A stretch of 64,000 nt of DNA from Aliidiomarina sp. (GTDB lineage Bacteria > Pseudomonadota > Gammaproteobacteria > Enterobacterales > Alteromonadaceae). The position numbers and the translations under genes were made by a program. Below are positions 28,701-38,934 of the stretch, in pieces. The stretch spans positions 62,001 to 126,000 of the forward strand of contig NZ_JAIUMR010000002.1 in assembly GCF_022565475.1 (NCBI RefSeq), written 5' to 3'. The first letter of the stretch is position 1. Every line of letters begins with the position of its first letter. The notes under the pieces were generated by a model. It saw nothing but the letters and a program-made list of their open reading frames with translations, was not told where the DNA came from and ran no database searches.

Positions 28701-31700
28701 TTGCACGGACGTTTATCGAACGGCCAGTGCTCGCATCAGTGTTATCCATTCTGATTGTGATCGCGGGCCTGATGTCATTACGGATGTTGCCCATCCAGCA
28801 GTATCCACAAATCGTGCCACCGCAAGTGGTGATCAGCGCCAGTTACTCGGGTGCTACGGCGGAAGCCGCTTCGCAGGCCGTTGCTGCGCCGTTAGAGCTG
28901 TACATTAATGGTGTTGAAAACATGCTCTACATGACGTCGTCGGCAGATGACAGCGGCGGCGTTAGCATTACTGTGGTCTTTGACGTCGGTACCGATGTCG
29001 ACCAAGCCGCGATTGACGTCGAAGCGCAAGTTCAGCGCGCGTATTCACGTTTGCCAGAAGAAGTGCAACGCAATGGCGTGCAGATTCGTAAACAGTCCAG
29101 TGCGATTCTAAAAATCGTTTCGTTAAGCTCACCCGACGGCAGTCGCGATTCGTTATTCCTGAACAACTACGCAACCTTGACCGTACAAGATGAATTGAGC
29201 CGGATTAATGGCGTGGCGCAAGTTACTTTCTTTGGTTCGAAAACTTATTCGATGCGGATTTGGTTGCGTCCTGATCAACTGGCAGATTATGGCCTTACAC
29301 CGGCGGATGTGAGCAGCGCGGTACGTGAACAAAACGCCATGTTTGCCGCAGGACGTTTTGGTGACGCACCTAACCCGAATAACCCGCAAGAGCTGACCTT
29401 ACCGATTGGAACTGAAGGTCGCTTTTCTAGTGTTGAGCAGTTTGAAGAGATTATTCTGCGCAGCGATCCAGGTGGCTCAGTCGTGCGCTTGCGCGATGTG
29501 GCGCGGGTTGAGCTCGGTGCCAGTAACTATGACTTTGACGCCGTGCAAAATGGCGAAACCGTGGTGCCGATGGGGATTTTCTTACGCCCCGGCGCGAATG
29601 CCTTAGAAGTTTCCGAAGAAGTTGACCGCGTTATGGCGCGGATGAGTCAAAGCTTCCCGACTGGCGTGGATTACTCGATTTCGTTTGACACCACCGACTT
29701 TGTCAAAGTGTCAATTCAACAGGTGGTTTTCACCCTGTTCCAAGCACTGATCTTAGTCATGGCGGTGATTTACTTATTCTTACAGCGCTGGCGGGCCGCA
29801 TTAATCCCACTGCTGTCGATTCCGGTGGCATTAATCGGTGCTTTTGCCGGTATGTTTGTTTTCGGCTTCTCTGTTAACTTACTGACCCTGTTAGCCATGG
29901 TCCTGGCCATCGGTATCGTCGTTGATGATGCCATTGTCGTTTTGGAAAATGTGGAGCGACTCATCAAAGAACGTGGTTTAACGGCGAAAGAGGCCGCCAT
30001 TGAAGCCATGAAAGAGGTTTCGACACCGATTGTCACCATGGTCTTGGTCTTGGCTGCCGTGTTTATTCCGGTCGCGTTCTTGGGTGGTTTAGCCGGTGTG
30101 ATGTACCAGCAGTTTGCCTTGACCATTGCGGTGTCGGTCATTTTGTCTGGTTTTGTCGCACTCACCTTGTCGCCGGCTTTGTGCGCGCAGATTCTGCAAG
30201 AGAAACCCGCAAAGCCGCCACTGTTGCTGCAAAAATTTAATGTGTTCTTCGACCGCATGACGCAACGTTATACCGATGGTGTGCGTTTTATGTTGAAACG
30301 CACCGCCATGGCGAGCGCAGTGTTTGTCGCCATCGTGTTGTCAGCGTGGGGCGCATTCTCAATCCTTCCAGGTGGGTTAGTACCCGATGAAGACCAAGGT
30401 TATGTGTTGGTCTCACATCGTTTACCGGAAGGCGCGTCGCTCGATCGGACAAGCGAATTTTCTTTAGATTGGAATGCTGAGTTGCGCGACATGACCGGTG
30501 TGGCTAATACCCTGACCTTTATGGGCTACGACATGGTCAATGGCGGTCGCAAACCTAATGTTGGTGCAAGTTTCGTCACCTTGGACCATTGGGACGACCG
30601 CAACCTGCGTCGCAATAGTGCGCAAGCGTTCGCGACTCAGGTCAATGAAGCCGGTCAAGCGCATGCGCAAGCAAATATCAGTGCGTTTAATCCACCACCC
30701 ATTTCTGGGATTTCGACCACAGGTGGTTTGGAAGCCTATCTCGTCGCAATCATGGACGGCGACACGGAAAACTTAGTCGCACGTCTGACCACGGTGATTG
30801 ATAAAGCGAACGAGCGTCCTGAATTACAGAACGTACGCACCACCTTGAATCTCGACATTCCCCGTTATACGGCCTATGTGGATCGTGAGCGGGCGAAATC
30901 GATCGGTGTACCCATCGACCAGATCTTCGCGGCAATGCGTGCAACCTTTGGTCGCCAGAATATTAATGACTTTAATTACCTTGGGCGGGCATGGCGAGTG
31001 TATATGATGGCGGAGTCCTCTTATCGTGAGGGGCCGCATAATCTCGCCGATGTGTTCGTCCGTGCTGGCAGCGGCGACATGATCCCGTTGAATGCAGTGG
31101 TTCGCGTTGAACGCACCACCGGGCCTGACGAAGTGCATCGCTATAATAACCGCCCAGCGGCGCGACTGCTGGCCGACCCTGCACCGGGTTATTCCAGTGG
31201 CCAAGCCATGCTGGCGTTTGAAGCAGTGGTCAATGAACTCGTAAGTGCCGACCAAGACTATCAACTGTTCTGGACCGGTGCGTCACAGCAGGAGCGCTCC
31301 TCCGGCAATGCCGCTGGGCTCGCGTTTGGCTTCGCTATTCTGATGGTCTTCCTGTTGCTAGCCGCGCAATACGAACGTTGGACCTTGCCGATCGCGGTGC
31401 TGACAGCAATTCCATTTGCCGTGTTTGGTGCCGTAGCCGCGACTTGGCTTACCGGCTTACAGAACAATATCTACTTCCAAGTTGGCTTACTGGTATTAAT
31501 TGGCTTGTCGGCGAAGAACGCGATTCTCATTGTTGAGTTCGCTGTGATCAATCGAAAGCGTGGCATGAGTGTGGTGGCCTCCACACTAACCGCGTGCCGT
31601 CAGCGCTTCCGGCCCATTCTGATGACGTCCCTAGCGTTTATTTTGGGGGCGTTACCCTTAGTGTTTACGTCCGGTGCTGGCGCCGCAGCACGACAAGCCG

Positions 31701-31834
31701 TCGGCGTCACCGTGGTCGGTGGTATGCTGGTGGCGACGTTTGTGTCCATTTTCTTTGTCCCTGTGTTTTATCAATGGATAGAGAAGCGCGCTTTAGCGCG
31801 GACCGTGAAGAAACGCCGGAATCGGCCTGTTTAA
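28697..31834 (+). CDS. RND efflux inner membrane transporter (AcrB/MexB-like, HAE1)
   Basis: MIARTFIERPVLASVLSILIVIAGLMSLRMLPIQQYPQIVPPQVVISASYSGA; 1045 aa; 4-bp overlap with adaptor. Confidence 0.95.
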   Translation: MIARTFIERPVLASVLSILIVIAGLMSLRMLPIQQYPQIVPPQVVISASYSGATAEAASQAVAAPLELYINGVENMLYMTSSADDSGGVSITVVFDVGTDVDQAAIDVEAQVQRAYSRLPEEVQRNGVQIRKQSSAILKIVSLSSPDGSRDSLFLNNYATLTVQDELSRINGVAQVTFFGSKTYSMRIWLRPDQLADYGLTPADVSSAVREQNAMFAAGRFGDAPNPNNPQELTLPIGTEGRFSSVEQFEEIILRSDPGGSVVRLRDVARVELGASNYDFDAVQNGETVVPMGIFLRPGANALEVSEEVDRVMARMSQSFPTGVDYSISFDTTDFVKVSIQQVVFTLFQALILVMAVIYLFLQRWRAALIPLLSIPVALIGAFAGMFVFGFSVNLLTLLAMVLAIGIVVDDAIVVLENVERLIKERGLTAKEAAIEAMKEVSTPIVTMVLVLAAVFIPVAFLGGLAGVMYQQFALTIAVSVILSGFVALTLSPALCAQILQEKPAKPPLLLQKFNVFFDRMTQRYTDGVRFMLKRTAMASAVFVAIVLSAWGAFSILPGGLVPDEDQGYVLVSHRLPEGASLDRTSEFSLDWNAELRDMTGVANTLTFMGYDMVNGGRKPNVGASFVTLDHWDDRNLRRNSAQAFATQVNEAGQAHAQANISAFNPPPISGISTTGGLEAYLVAIMDGDTENLVARLTTVIDKANERPELQNVRTTLNLDIPRYTAYVDRERAKSIGVPIDQIFAAMRATFGRQNINDFNYLGRAWRVYMMAESSYREGPHNLADVFVRAGSGDMIPLNAVVRVERTTGPDEVHRYNNRPAARLLADPAPGYSSGQAMLAFEAVVNELVSADQDYQLFWTGASQQERSSGNAAGLAFGFAILMVFLLLAAQYERWTLPIAVLTAIPFAVFGAVAATWLTGLQNNIYFQVGLLVLIGLSAKNAILIVEFAVINRKRGMSVVASTLTACRQRFRPILMTSLAFILGALPLVFTSGAGAAARQAVGVTVVGGMLVATFVSIFFVPVFYQWIEKRALARTVKKRRNRPV

Positions 31835-31851
31835 GGACAGCAAGGAAAACC

Positions 31852-31879
31852 AACGCCAGCAAATATAGCTGGCGTTTTT
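31852..31879 (+). terminator. Intrinsic terminator after RND operon
   Basis: AACGCCAGC-aaatata-GCTGGCGTT then TTT. Confidence 0.8.
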
Positions 31880-31941
31880 CTTGCGAAACTAACAACTTAG
31901 TGCCATAACTGAAGACACTCGCAGTACATTGAGGAGGCGCT

Positions 31942-32202
31942 ATGAAAAATGAATTAAGCATTCGCACCGTACTTTCGGTGTATGAGAAAATTATCGATCA
32001 CGGTGAAGTGGTGGATGAGCGTCACGTGCTGGAAGGGATAACGGCCTACACCGATCATGATGGTTATACCGTCTATTTAGAAGGCCAGCGCGTGAAACTG
32101 TGGACTGGGTTTCATAACACTTATCATCTGGATTATGAGTCTGAGCGTGATGCTGAAAACTTTATGAAAAAACTGAATTACATCGACAACAACTACGATT
32201 AA
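31942..32202 (+). CDS. DUF3081-like small protein
   Basis: MKNELSIRTVLSVYEKIIDHGEVVDERHVLEGITAYTDHDGYTVYLEGQRVKL; gaggag RBS. Confidence 0.75.
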   Translation: MKNELSIRTVLSVYEKIIDHGEVVDERHVLEGITAYTDHDGYTVYLEGQRVKLWTGFHNTYHLDYESERDAENFMKKLNYIDNNYD

Positions 32203-32208
32203 CGTTAA

Positions 32209-32239
32209 ACAAGAGCCGTCTGAACTCGTCGGCTCTTGT
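32209..32239 (+). terminator. Intrinsic terminator
   Basis: ACAAGAGCCG ... CGGCTCTTGT. Confidence 0.65.
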
Positions 32240-32314
32240 CTTGTCGCAAGAATAGAGCTTTCTACTCGAAGAAAATCAAGCCGCATCAAATCTGTAGCAA
32301 AAACTTGATATTTA

Positions 32315-32332
32315 AGCGTACACATGTACGCT
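32315..32332. promoter_or_regulatory. Candidate FabR operator AGCGTACA-CA-TGTACGCT
   Basis: Perfect 8-bp arms 46 bp upstream of trhA/yqfA ATG; strongly resembles the FabR (YijC) palindrome. Confidence 0.7.
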
Positions 32333-32377
32333 GAGATATGTTTTAATGATTCCAAGTAACTGGTCAGAGGTGTTTTT

Positions 32378-33031
32378 ATGAGTTCAACGAAAGCAAAATA
32401 CTCACTTGGAGAAGAAATAGCCCACTCAGTCAGCCACGGTATTGGCGCGGTTCTTGGCGTTGTCGGCTTGATCGTGATGCTCTGGCTTGCCTTCGAGTAC
32501 GGCGACGTTTGGCATGTGGTCAGCGTGTCGATTTACGGCGCCTCAATGATACTCCTTTATTCCGCCTCGACGCTCTATCACGCAATTACAAACCCGCGGG
32601 CGAAACGGTTTTTCCAACTCATGGATCACGCCGCTATCTTCTTGCTTATCGCCGGTACCTATACGCCGTTTCTATTGGTGAACTTGCGCGGGCCATGGGG
32701 CTGGACGCTATTCATTATCATTTGGAGTATCGCACTTGGCGGTGTGCTATTAGAAATTCTCAAAAAAGAGCGAATCAAGTGGTTATCCCTCTCTTTGTAT
32801 TTAGGTCTCGGCTGGATGGCTCTCGTGGCGATTAAACCCATGCTGGAACTGGTCAACACCACGGGCTTACTACTTTTACTTGCCGGCGGCTTATTGTATT
32901 CGCTGGGGGTGATTTTTTATGTGCGTAAGCAAATGGTGTATCACCATGCAATTTGGCATGTGTTTGTCTTAGCGGCCAGCATTGCGCACTATTTTGCCGT
33001 GATTTATGGCGTAATCCTACCCAGCAATTAA
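32378..33031 (+). CDS. trhA: PAQR/hemolysin III family membrane protein TrhA (YqfA)
   Basis: GEEIAHSVSHGIGAVLGVVGL; SASTLYHAITNPRAKRFFQLMDHAAIFLLIAGTYTPF; HHAIWHVFVLAASIAHYFAV. Confidence 0.93.
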   Translation: MSSTKAKYSLGEEIAHSVSHGIGAVLGVVGLIVMLWLAFEYGDVWHVVSVSIYGASMILLYSASTLYHAITNPRAKRFFQLMDHAAIFLLIAGTYTPFLLVNLRGPWGWTLFIIIWSIALGGVLLEILKKERIKWLSLSLYLGLGWMALVAIKPMLELVNTTGLLLLLAGGLLYSLGVIFYVRKQMVYHHAIWHVFVLAASIAHYFAVIYGVILPSN

Positions 33032-33138
33032 GTTGGGTAAGTCGCTTTCAAGCACTTTTCCGTAATTAACTCTGTAATTTCATTTCCTCGGTGCCTACAA
33101 TAAGCAGTTGTTAATATATGATATTTACTGGGTGATCT

Positions 33139-34743
33139 TTGTTCAAGTTGGTTTATAACGAAATCCAGCCAACCCGCTGGTTACCGGTAGCGGTAGCTAG
33201 CGCGGTAATTTTCGCTGTTTTATCGGCCAGTTTCCTGTACACCGTGGTGCGTGAAACCGAGCACTTTGCTCGGCATCAGCACGATCACTATGAGCAAAGT
33301 TTTACATCCCATATTCAAGCAACAGCAACTTTGTCGGATACAGTATTTCATTCCCTTATTAACCAGCCCATCATTTATCAATTGATGCGCCAAGCTAATA
33401 GTGAAGATAGTGCTACGCAAAACGCTGCTCGACAAGAATTACACAGCACACTTGGGCCAGCTTACCAAGCACTAAAAGCAGCAGATATTCAGCAGTTACA
33501 TTTTCACTTACCTAATAACCACAGCTTTTTGCGCTTTCATCGACCTGAATTGTTTGGTGATGATTTAACCCCGGTAAGGCCTTCAGTTGTTTATGCTAAC
33601 AATAGATTAAAGCCATTTCATGGGTTTGAAGAGGGGCGTATTTTTAATGGCTATCGCCATGTTTACCCATTGCTTGATAATGGTGAACATCTTGGCAGTG
33701 TAGAAATATCTAATTCATTATTAAGCTTTAAGCGGGTCTTTCAACGCAACATGGAAAGTGAAGTCGATTTTTTGCTGTATGAGAACGTGGTGGCAAACAC
33801 GGTTTTTGCTCAAGAGCAGGGTAATTATGCAACTCATCCACTCCACCCAAACTTAGTGATACAGAATGAACTTGCAAATTACAGTGGCGAATTTCAGCGC
33901 GTAACGCCAACAGAAAAAGCAATAATTATTGAGAAACTGAGTAAACGAGCATCAGTGGTTAATGCTATAGAGCGGCAACAATCCTTTTTTACAGTGATTC
34001 GGCTGGGGCTAATGAGCTATTCAGTGCAACTATCTCCGCTCCTTAGCGAGTCATCTGAGAAACCCGTGGGCGTGGTATTGAAGATAAGCCCATACCGTTT
34101 TTTCAGCGAAGCTTGGCCGCGATACTTAATTCAGTTGGTATTATTTTTTATTGTAGCCGCGGTGTTCGCGGCGGTACTAATGCGTCAACGTCGCCTCTAT
34201 AAAGAAGCTAAATTTTGGGCGCAGCATGATAGCTTAACAGGTTTATTTAACCGCTCATATTTCAGCGTGCTAGCCAAAAAACGGCTGCAGGAAAATACCG
34301 AGGCTCGGGTAAAAATTACCGAAAAGCGCAACTCACCCAGCTGGCATACACGAGACTACACCCTGTTAATGCTTGATATCGACCGATTTAAGGCAGTCAA
34401 CGATCAGTATGGTCATGATACTGGTGATGTCGCTTTGGAGCTCGTGGCTGAGTGTCTGCGTGACTCGCTCAGTTCAGGAGAGTTATATTGCCGCTGGGGC
34501 GGTGAAGAATTTATGATATTGGTACGAGGCGATTCTGAGCAGGCGCAAGCAAAGGCGAACGCATTGCGCTTACATATTCAGGAGGAGAGCGACCAAAGCA
34601 GCAAAGTGCCAAAAATTACGGTAAGTATTGGGTTAGCCGCGGTACAGTTTTTATCGGATTGGGAAGGGGCGTTAAAGCGCGCCGATGTAGCGTTATATAA
34701 AGCCAAGGCTAATGGGCGCAACCAAGTGGTCATTAGCGAGTAA
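33139..34743 (+). CDS. Membrane diguanylate cyclase with periplasmic sensor domain
   Basis: TTG start; two TM; DSLTGLFNRSYF, RWGGEEFMILV. Confidence 0.88.
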   Translation: MFKLVYNEIQPTRWLPVAVASAVIFAVLSASFLYTVVRETEHFARHQHDHYEQSFTSHIQATATLSDTVFHSLINQPIIYQLMRQANSEDSATQNAARQELHSTLGPAYQALKAADIQQLHFHLPNNHSFLRFHRPELFGDDLTPVRPSVVYANNRLKPFHGFEEGRIFNGYRHVYPLLDNGEHLGSVEISNSLLSFKRVFQRNMESEVDFLLYENVVANTVFAQEQGNYATHPLHPNLVIQNELANYSGEFQRVTPTEKAIIIEKLSKRASVVNAIERQQSFFTVIRLGLMSYSVQLSPLLSESSEKPVGVVLKISPYRFFSEAWPRYLIQLVLFFIVAAVFAAVLMRQRRLYKEAKFWAQHDSLTGLFNRSYFSVLAKKRLQENTEARVKITEKRNSPSWHTRDYTLLMLDIDRFKAVNDQYGHDTGDVALELVAECLRDSLSSGELYCRWGGEEFMILVRGDSEQAQAKANALRLHIQEESDQSSKVPKITVSIGLAAVQFLSDWEGALKRADVALYKAKANGRNQVVISE

Positions 34744-34792
34744 ATGCTGTTGCTCAGCTAATAGCCATCTGTTCTGCCAATTTTGGCAACAA

Positions 34793-34820
34793 AAAAGCCC
34801 TACTTCACAGTAGGGCTTTT
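34793..34820. terminator. Bidirectional terminator between convergent genes
   Basis: AAAAGCCCTACT-tcac-AGTAGGGCTTTT perfect 12-bp stem. Confidence 0.85.
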
Positions 34821-34837
34821 GCGTGAGAGGCGGAGTA

Positions 34838-36673
34838 TTACTCAGCGCTTTCAGACTCACGAGAAGCGCGCTTACGCTCGTTCTCGGTCAAAAGTTTCTT
34901 CCGCACACGAATGGACTTCGGAGTGACTTCAACCAGCTCATCGTTATCAATGAACTCAAGCGCACGCTCAAGACTCATCTTAATTGGCGGGGTCAAGGTT
35001 AACGCTTCGTCAGTACCTGCCGCACGGATGTTGGTCAGCTGCTTACCTTTCAAGCAGTTTACCGTCAAGTCGTTAGCTCGGTTGTGAATACCGATAATCT
35101 GACCTTCGTAGACTTCATCTGCGTGTGATGCGAACAAACGACCACGCTCTTGGAGGTTAAACAAGGCATAGGCCAATGCTTTACCTTGCGCATTGGAAAT
35201 CAGTACGCCGTTAATTCGCTGACCGATTTTACCGCCTTTGTGTGGGCCGTAATGATCAAACGCGTGATACACCAAACCCGTACCTGAAGTGAGCGTCATA
35301 AACTCCGTTTGGAAACCGATTAAGCCACGGCTAGGCACCATGAAGTCGATACGCACGCGGCCTTTGCCGTCTGGTGACATGTCCGTCATTTCGGCTTTAC
35401 GTAAACCTAAAGCTTCCATGACAGAGCCTTGATGCTGCTCTTCGATGTCGACGGTTAAGGTTTCGTACGGTTCCATTTTCTGGCCGTCTTCGTACTTAAT
35501 GATAACTTCTGGGCGTGATACAGCTAACTCGAAGCCTTCACGACGCATGTTTTCAATCAGAACGCCTAAGTGCAGTTCACCACGTCCAGACACCCGGAAC
35601 TTGTCTGGATCTGGCATTTCTTCAACGCGTAAGGCAACGTTGTGCACCAGTTCTTGCTGCAAACGCTCAAGAATTTGACGTGAGGTGACGTACTTACCTT
35701 CTTTACCAGCAAATGGTGAGGTGTTGACTTGGAAAGTCATCGTCACGGTTGGTTCATCAACGCTCAATGGCGGTAAAGCTTCATTGTGGCCAACCGCACA
35801 GATGGTGTCAGAAATTTTCAGCTCACCTAAACCGGTAATCGCGCAAATGTCGCCAGCGTGTGAAGAGTCAACTTCCATCCGGTCTAAGCCAAGGTAACCG
35901 AAGACCACGCCGATTTTACCGTTACGAGTTTTGCCGTCGGCTCCAACTACAGTGACTTGCTGGTTCGGCTTCACGGTGCCGCGACGAATGCGACCAATAC
36001 CGATAACACCTAAGTAGCTTGAATAGTCTAATTGCGAAATCTGAAGCTGAAGTGGGCCGTCGATTTCAGCAACCGGTGGTGCAACTTCACGCACGATGGT
36101 TTCGAACAATGGCGTCATGTCGGTGCCATGAACTTCAGAATCCAACGACGCAAAACCGTTTAACGCCGACGCGTAAACGATTGGGAAATCGAGCTGTTTG
36201 TCGGTGGCACCAAGGTTGTCGAATAAATCAAAAACTTGGTCGACAACCCAGTCAACCCGCGCGCCAGGGCGGTCAACTTTGTTCACGACAAGAATCGGGT
36301 TCAAACCGTGAGCAAATGCTTTTTGCGTCACAAAACGCGTTTGTGGCATTGGACCGTCAACCGCGTCAACCAGCAACAATACAGAGTCTGCCATGGAAAG
36401 AACGCGCTCCACTTCGCCACCAAAGTCAGCGTGGCCAGGGGTATCAAGGATATTGATGTGGTAATCACCCCAGTTGATCGCTGTGTTTTTGGCAAGAATG
36501 GTAATACCGCGCTCGCGCTCAAGATCGTTAGAGTCCATGATACGCTCTTGCTGCTCGCCGCGGCTTTCAAGGGTGCCGCTTTGCTGCAGAAGCTTATCAA
36601 CCAAGGTGGTTTTACCGTGGTCAACGTGGGCGATAATTGCGATATTGCGAATTTTCTCAATAGCTTTAGACAT
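34838..36673 (-). CDS. typA: Translational GTPase TypA/BipA
   Basis: [34 protein letters not shown]...; ORF 34838-36715 trimmed to ATG 36673. Confidence 0.97.
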   Translation of the reverse strand: MSKAIEKIRNIAIIAHVDHGKTTLVDKLLQQSGTLESRGEQQERIMDSNDLERERGITILAKNTAINWGDYHINILDTPGHADFGGEVERVLSMADSVLLLVDAVDGPMPQTRFVTQKAFAHGLNPILVVNKVDRPGARVDWVVDQVFDLFDNLGATDKQLDFPIVYASALNGFASLDSEVHGTDMTPLFETIVREVAPPVAEIDGPLQLQISQLDYSSYLGVIGIGRIRRGTVKPNQQVTVVGADGKTRNGKIGVVFGYLGLDRMEVDSSHAGDICAITGLGELKISDTICAVGHNEALPPLSVDEPTVTMTFQVNTSPFAGKEGKYVTSRQILERLQQELVHNVALRVEEMPDPDKFRVSGRGELHLGVLIENMRREGFELAVSRPEVIIKYEDGQKMEPYETLTVDIEEQHQGSVMEALGLRKAEMTDMSPDGKGRVRIDFMVPSRGLIGFQTEFMTLTSGTGLVYHAFDHYGPHKGGKIGQRINGVLISNAQGKALAYALFNLQERGRLFASHADEVYEGQIIGIHNRANDLTVNCLKGKQLTNIRAAGTDEALTLTPPIKMSLERALEFIDNDELVEVTPKSIRVRKKLLTENERKRASRESESAE

Positions 36674-36753
36674 AAACCGTATTTGTAACCTGTAATGTAG
36701 GGCCGATTCGGCCATAGGGGGGCGGATTGTACGTGGTTTTTGGTGAATAAAAA

Positions 36754-36777
36754 AGCACCTCTTGTACAGCAGGTGCT
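36754..36777 (-). terminator. Intrinsic terminator for the minus-strand GAF-GGDEF gene
   Basis: Minus strand: AGCACCT-gctgtacaag-AGGTGCT then TTTTTT. Confidence 0.65.
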
Positions 36778-36816
36778 AAATTTAACGATTCTGTAACCTT
36801 TAGTAAGGGCTCTAGC

Positions 36817-37878
36817 CTAGTTCGCTGCGCAAATAATCTGGTCACGTCCTTCGGTTTTGGCTTGGTAGAGTAAGTCATCCAGCTTTTTGAACGTCGATTT
36901 TGGTGACGTGGATGTATTTAATTCGATTAAGCCGGCGCTGAACGACAATTGAATGCGAGCTTTGGTAAACGATTTAGTCTTCAATTTTTCTTGGAAGCGT
37001 GTCACCACTTTTTGTGCCACAGCGATATCACTGCCGGGGAGAATAAACACGAACTCTTCGCCACCCCAACGTCCAATGAGGTCAGAGCTACGAAATTCGT
37101 GATTACAAAAGGCTGCAAACTCTTTTAACACTTCGTCGCCGACCAAGTGGCCGTGTTGGTCATTGACCGCTTTAAAAAAGTCCAAGTCGAGGAGTAATGC
37201 CGAGCTGGGTCGACGCATGCTTTGCATTAGGCTTAACTCATGCTGAAGCGCATGGGTGATTGCACGGCGATTGGCCAATTGCGTGAGCTCATCGGTGCTG
37301 GCTTCAATTTCGAGGAGTTTATGCGAGCGCTCTAAGTCTTTTAAGGTTTCCCGTTGTTCGGCGTTGATTTTCATCAACTCGAGCTGGTTCATCACTTGCC
37401 GTGCCAGTGTTTTCAGCGCTTTCTGTTGTTGTGCAGTTAGCTCTCGTGGCTGATAGTCGAGCACGCAAAAGGTCCCTAAAGGGAAGCCGTCAGAGCTTTC
37501 CAGCAAGGCACCGGCATAAAATCGCAAGTGCGGCTCGCCGGTGACAAGATCATAGTTCGCGAAACGTTCATCTTTCGTCATGTCTGGAACGACGAACAAA
37601 CCGGGCTGCAAAATGGCATGTTTACACACGGAAACATCGAGCGCTGTTTCGCGGACGCCTAAACCAATTTCAGACTTAAACCACTGCCGATCCTTGTCGA
37701 CAAAGTTAATCACAGCGATGGGCATCTCACAAATATAAGCACCCAGTTCCGCTAAGTCATCAAAGCATGGGTCGAAGTCGGTATCAAGAATATTGTAGCG
37801 ATAGAGTGCCTCTAAGCGTTTCTCATCACTGACATCATAGCTTTTTACGGATGCAGTCTCGTCTCTCACGGGCGCCAC
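36817..37878 (-). CDS. Cytoplasmic GAF-GGDEF diguanylate cyclase
   Basis: GAF region followed by STDELTQLANRRAI and RSSDLIGRWGGEEFVFI (RxxD I-site + GGEEF). Confidence 0.9.
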   Translation of the reverse strand: MAPVRDETASVKSYDVSDEKRLEALYRYNILDTDFDPCFDDLAELGAYICEMPIAVINFVDKDRQWFKSEIGLGVRETALDVSVCKHAILQPGLFVVPDMTKDERFANYDLVTGEPHLRFYAGALLESSDGFPLGTFCVLDYQPRELTAQQQKALKTLARQVMNQLELMKINAEQRETLKDLERSHKLLEIEASTDELTQLANRRAITHALQHELSLMQSMRRPSSALLLDLDFFKAVNDQHGHLVGDEVLKEFAAFCNHEFRSSDLIGRWGGEEFVFILPGSDIAVAQKVVTRFQEKLKTKSFTKARIQLSFSAGLIELNTSTSPKSTFKKLDDLLYQAKTEGRDQIICAAN

Positions 37879-38016
37879 CTTTTAAACTCTTCCTTGAACA
37901 CATGCGTAGTTTCTATCACTATAGCAGTACTTAGTGAGAAAAGTGGTGACGAAACTGTACCTTTTTTTCACTTTTAATTTTTCTATTCGTTCGCGTTCGC
38001 TTTAAGGAATTCATTT

Positions 38017-38685
38017 ATGTTGCTCATCCGCAACCTCAGCAAATTTACATTTATAGCGTTCATGTCGTTATTTCTAGCGGCGTGCTCCGAGGCACCGGTG
38101 CCGAGTGCAGAAAGCCCTGCAACGGGTTCGGTCGCTCCTGCGTATGCGGAAGGCACCTACTACCGTGTTCTCGCAGAGCCTGTTCAGCAAGACCAGCAAG
38201 AGCCGTTCATCGTCGAATATTTATGGGTGGGCTGTCCTGCGTGTCAAAACTTCGAGTCGATTATGCAGGGCGTGAAAGCTGCGCTCCCAGACGTGACTGT
38301 GGTGCGCCGTCATGGTGCATTTAATCAACGTTGGGCCTTCGATGGTGCCTTGTTTCATGCCATTCAGTCACTGACCGACCGTGATATAGCGACCGAAATG
38401 CTGGCGTTTTATGCAAGCCAAAATAATCAGCTGCCAGACCTCGACCAATTAACCGGGTTTATGGCGCGCCTTGGCTTAGACCCGAATGACGTGTTTGCGC
38501 AAGCCGACTCTGACGAGGTCGAGCAGATCTTACGCCAGACGCTGTCCGAGATGTCCACGAACGAAATTCAAGGTGTGCCGGCGGTGGTTGTGAATGGGCG
38601 TTATTTATTAGCGTCACCATTACCCAATGACATTCGTACGCAAGACGATTATAACGCGCTGATTGAATACTTATTGTCGCTTTAA
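38017..38685 (+). CDS. DsbA-like thiol:disulfide interchange lipoprotein
   Basis: Lipobox LAAC; WVGCPACQNFESIM (CPAC active site); IQGVPAVVVNGRYLL cis-Pro. Confidence 0.88.
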   Translation: MLLIRNLSKFTFIAFMSLFLAACSEAPVPSAESPATGSVAPAYAEGTYYRVLAEPVQQDQQEPFIVEYLWVGCPACQNFESIMQGVKAALPDVTVVRRHGAFNQRWAFDGALFHAIQSLTDRDIATEMLAFYASQNNQLPDLDQLTGFMARLGLDPNDVFAQADSDEVEQILRQTLSEMSTNEIQGVPAVVVNGRYLLASPLPNDIRTQDDYNALIEYLLSL

Positions 38686-38695
38686 CCAGAACAAC

Positions 38696-38722
38696 GAAAA
38701 CGCACCATTGTGGTGCGTTTTC
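38696..38722 (+). terminator. Intrinsic terminator stem that also contains an NtrC-like palindrome
   Basis: GAAAACGCACCA-TTG-TGGTGCGTTTTC then TTTT; core GCACCATTGTGGTGC. Confidence 0.75.
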
Positions 38723-38731
38723 TTTTGCCAA

Positions 38732-38748
38732 CGCACCAAAATAGTGCA
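38732..38748. promoter_or_regulatory. NtrC-binding site upstream of glnA
   Basis: CGCACCAAAATAGTGCA versus consensus TGCACCAAAATGGTGCA. Confidence 0.8.
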
Positions 38749-38832
38749 GAATGCGCCAGATGTTTGTCCATAGCCACGCCAAATTGATGAAGATTAGATA
38801 AAAATAGCTACTTATCAAATAGTTACCTTTCT

Positions 38833-38848
38833 TGGCATGGGTATTGCT
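38833..38848 (+). promoter_or_regulatory. Sigma54 promoter of glnA
   Basis: TGGCATGGGTATTGCT; GG-N10-GC spacing exact. Confidence 0.85.
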
Positions 38849-38934
38849 ATTTCATAACCAGCAAATCTTAATTTTTGCGCCAGACTTAACGTCAGCGCAC
38901 ACTATGTTTACCGACAGCTACCGTGGAGGCACCC

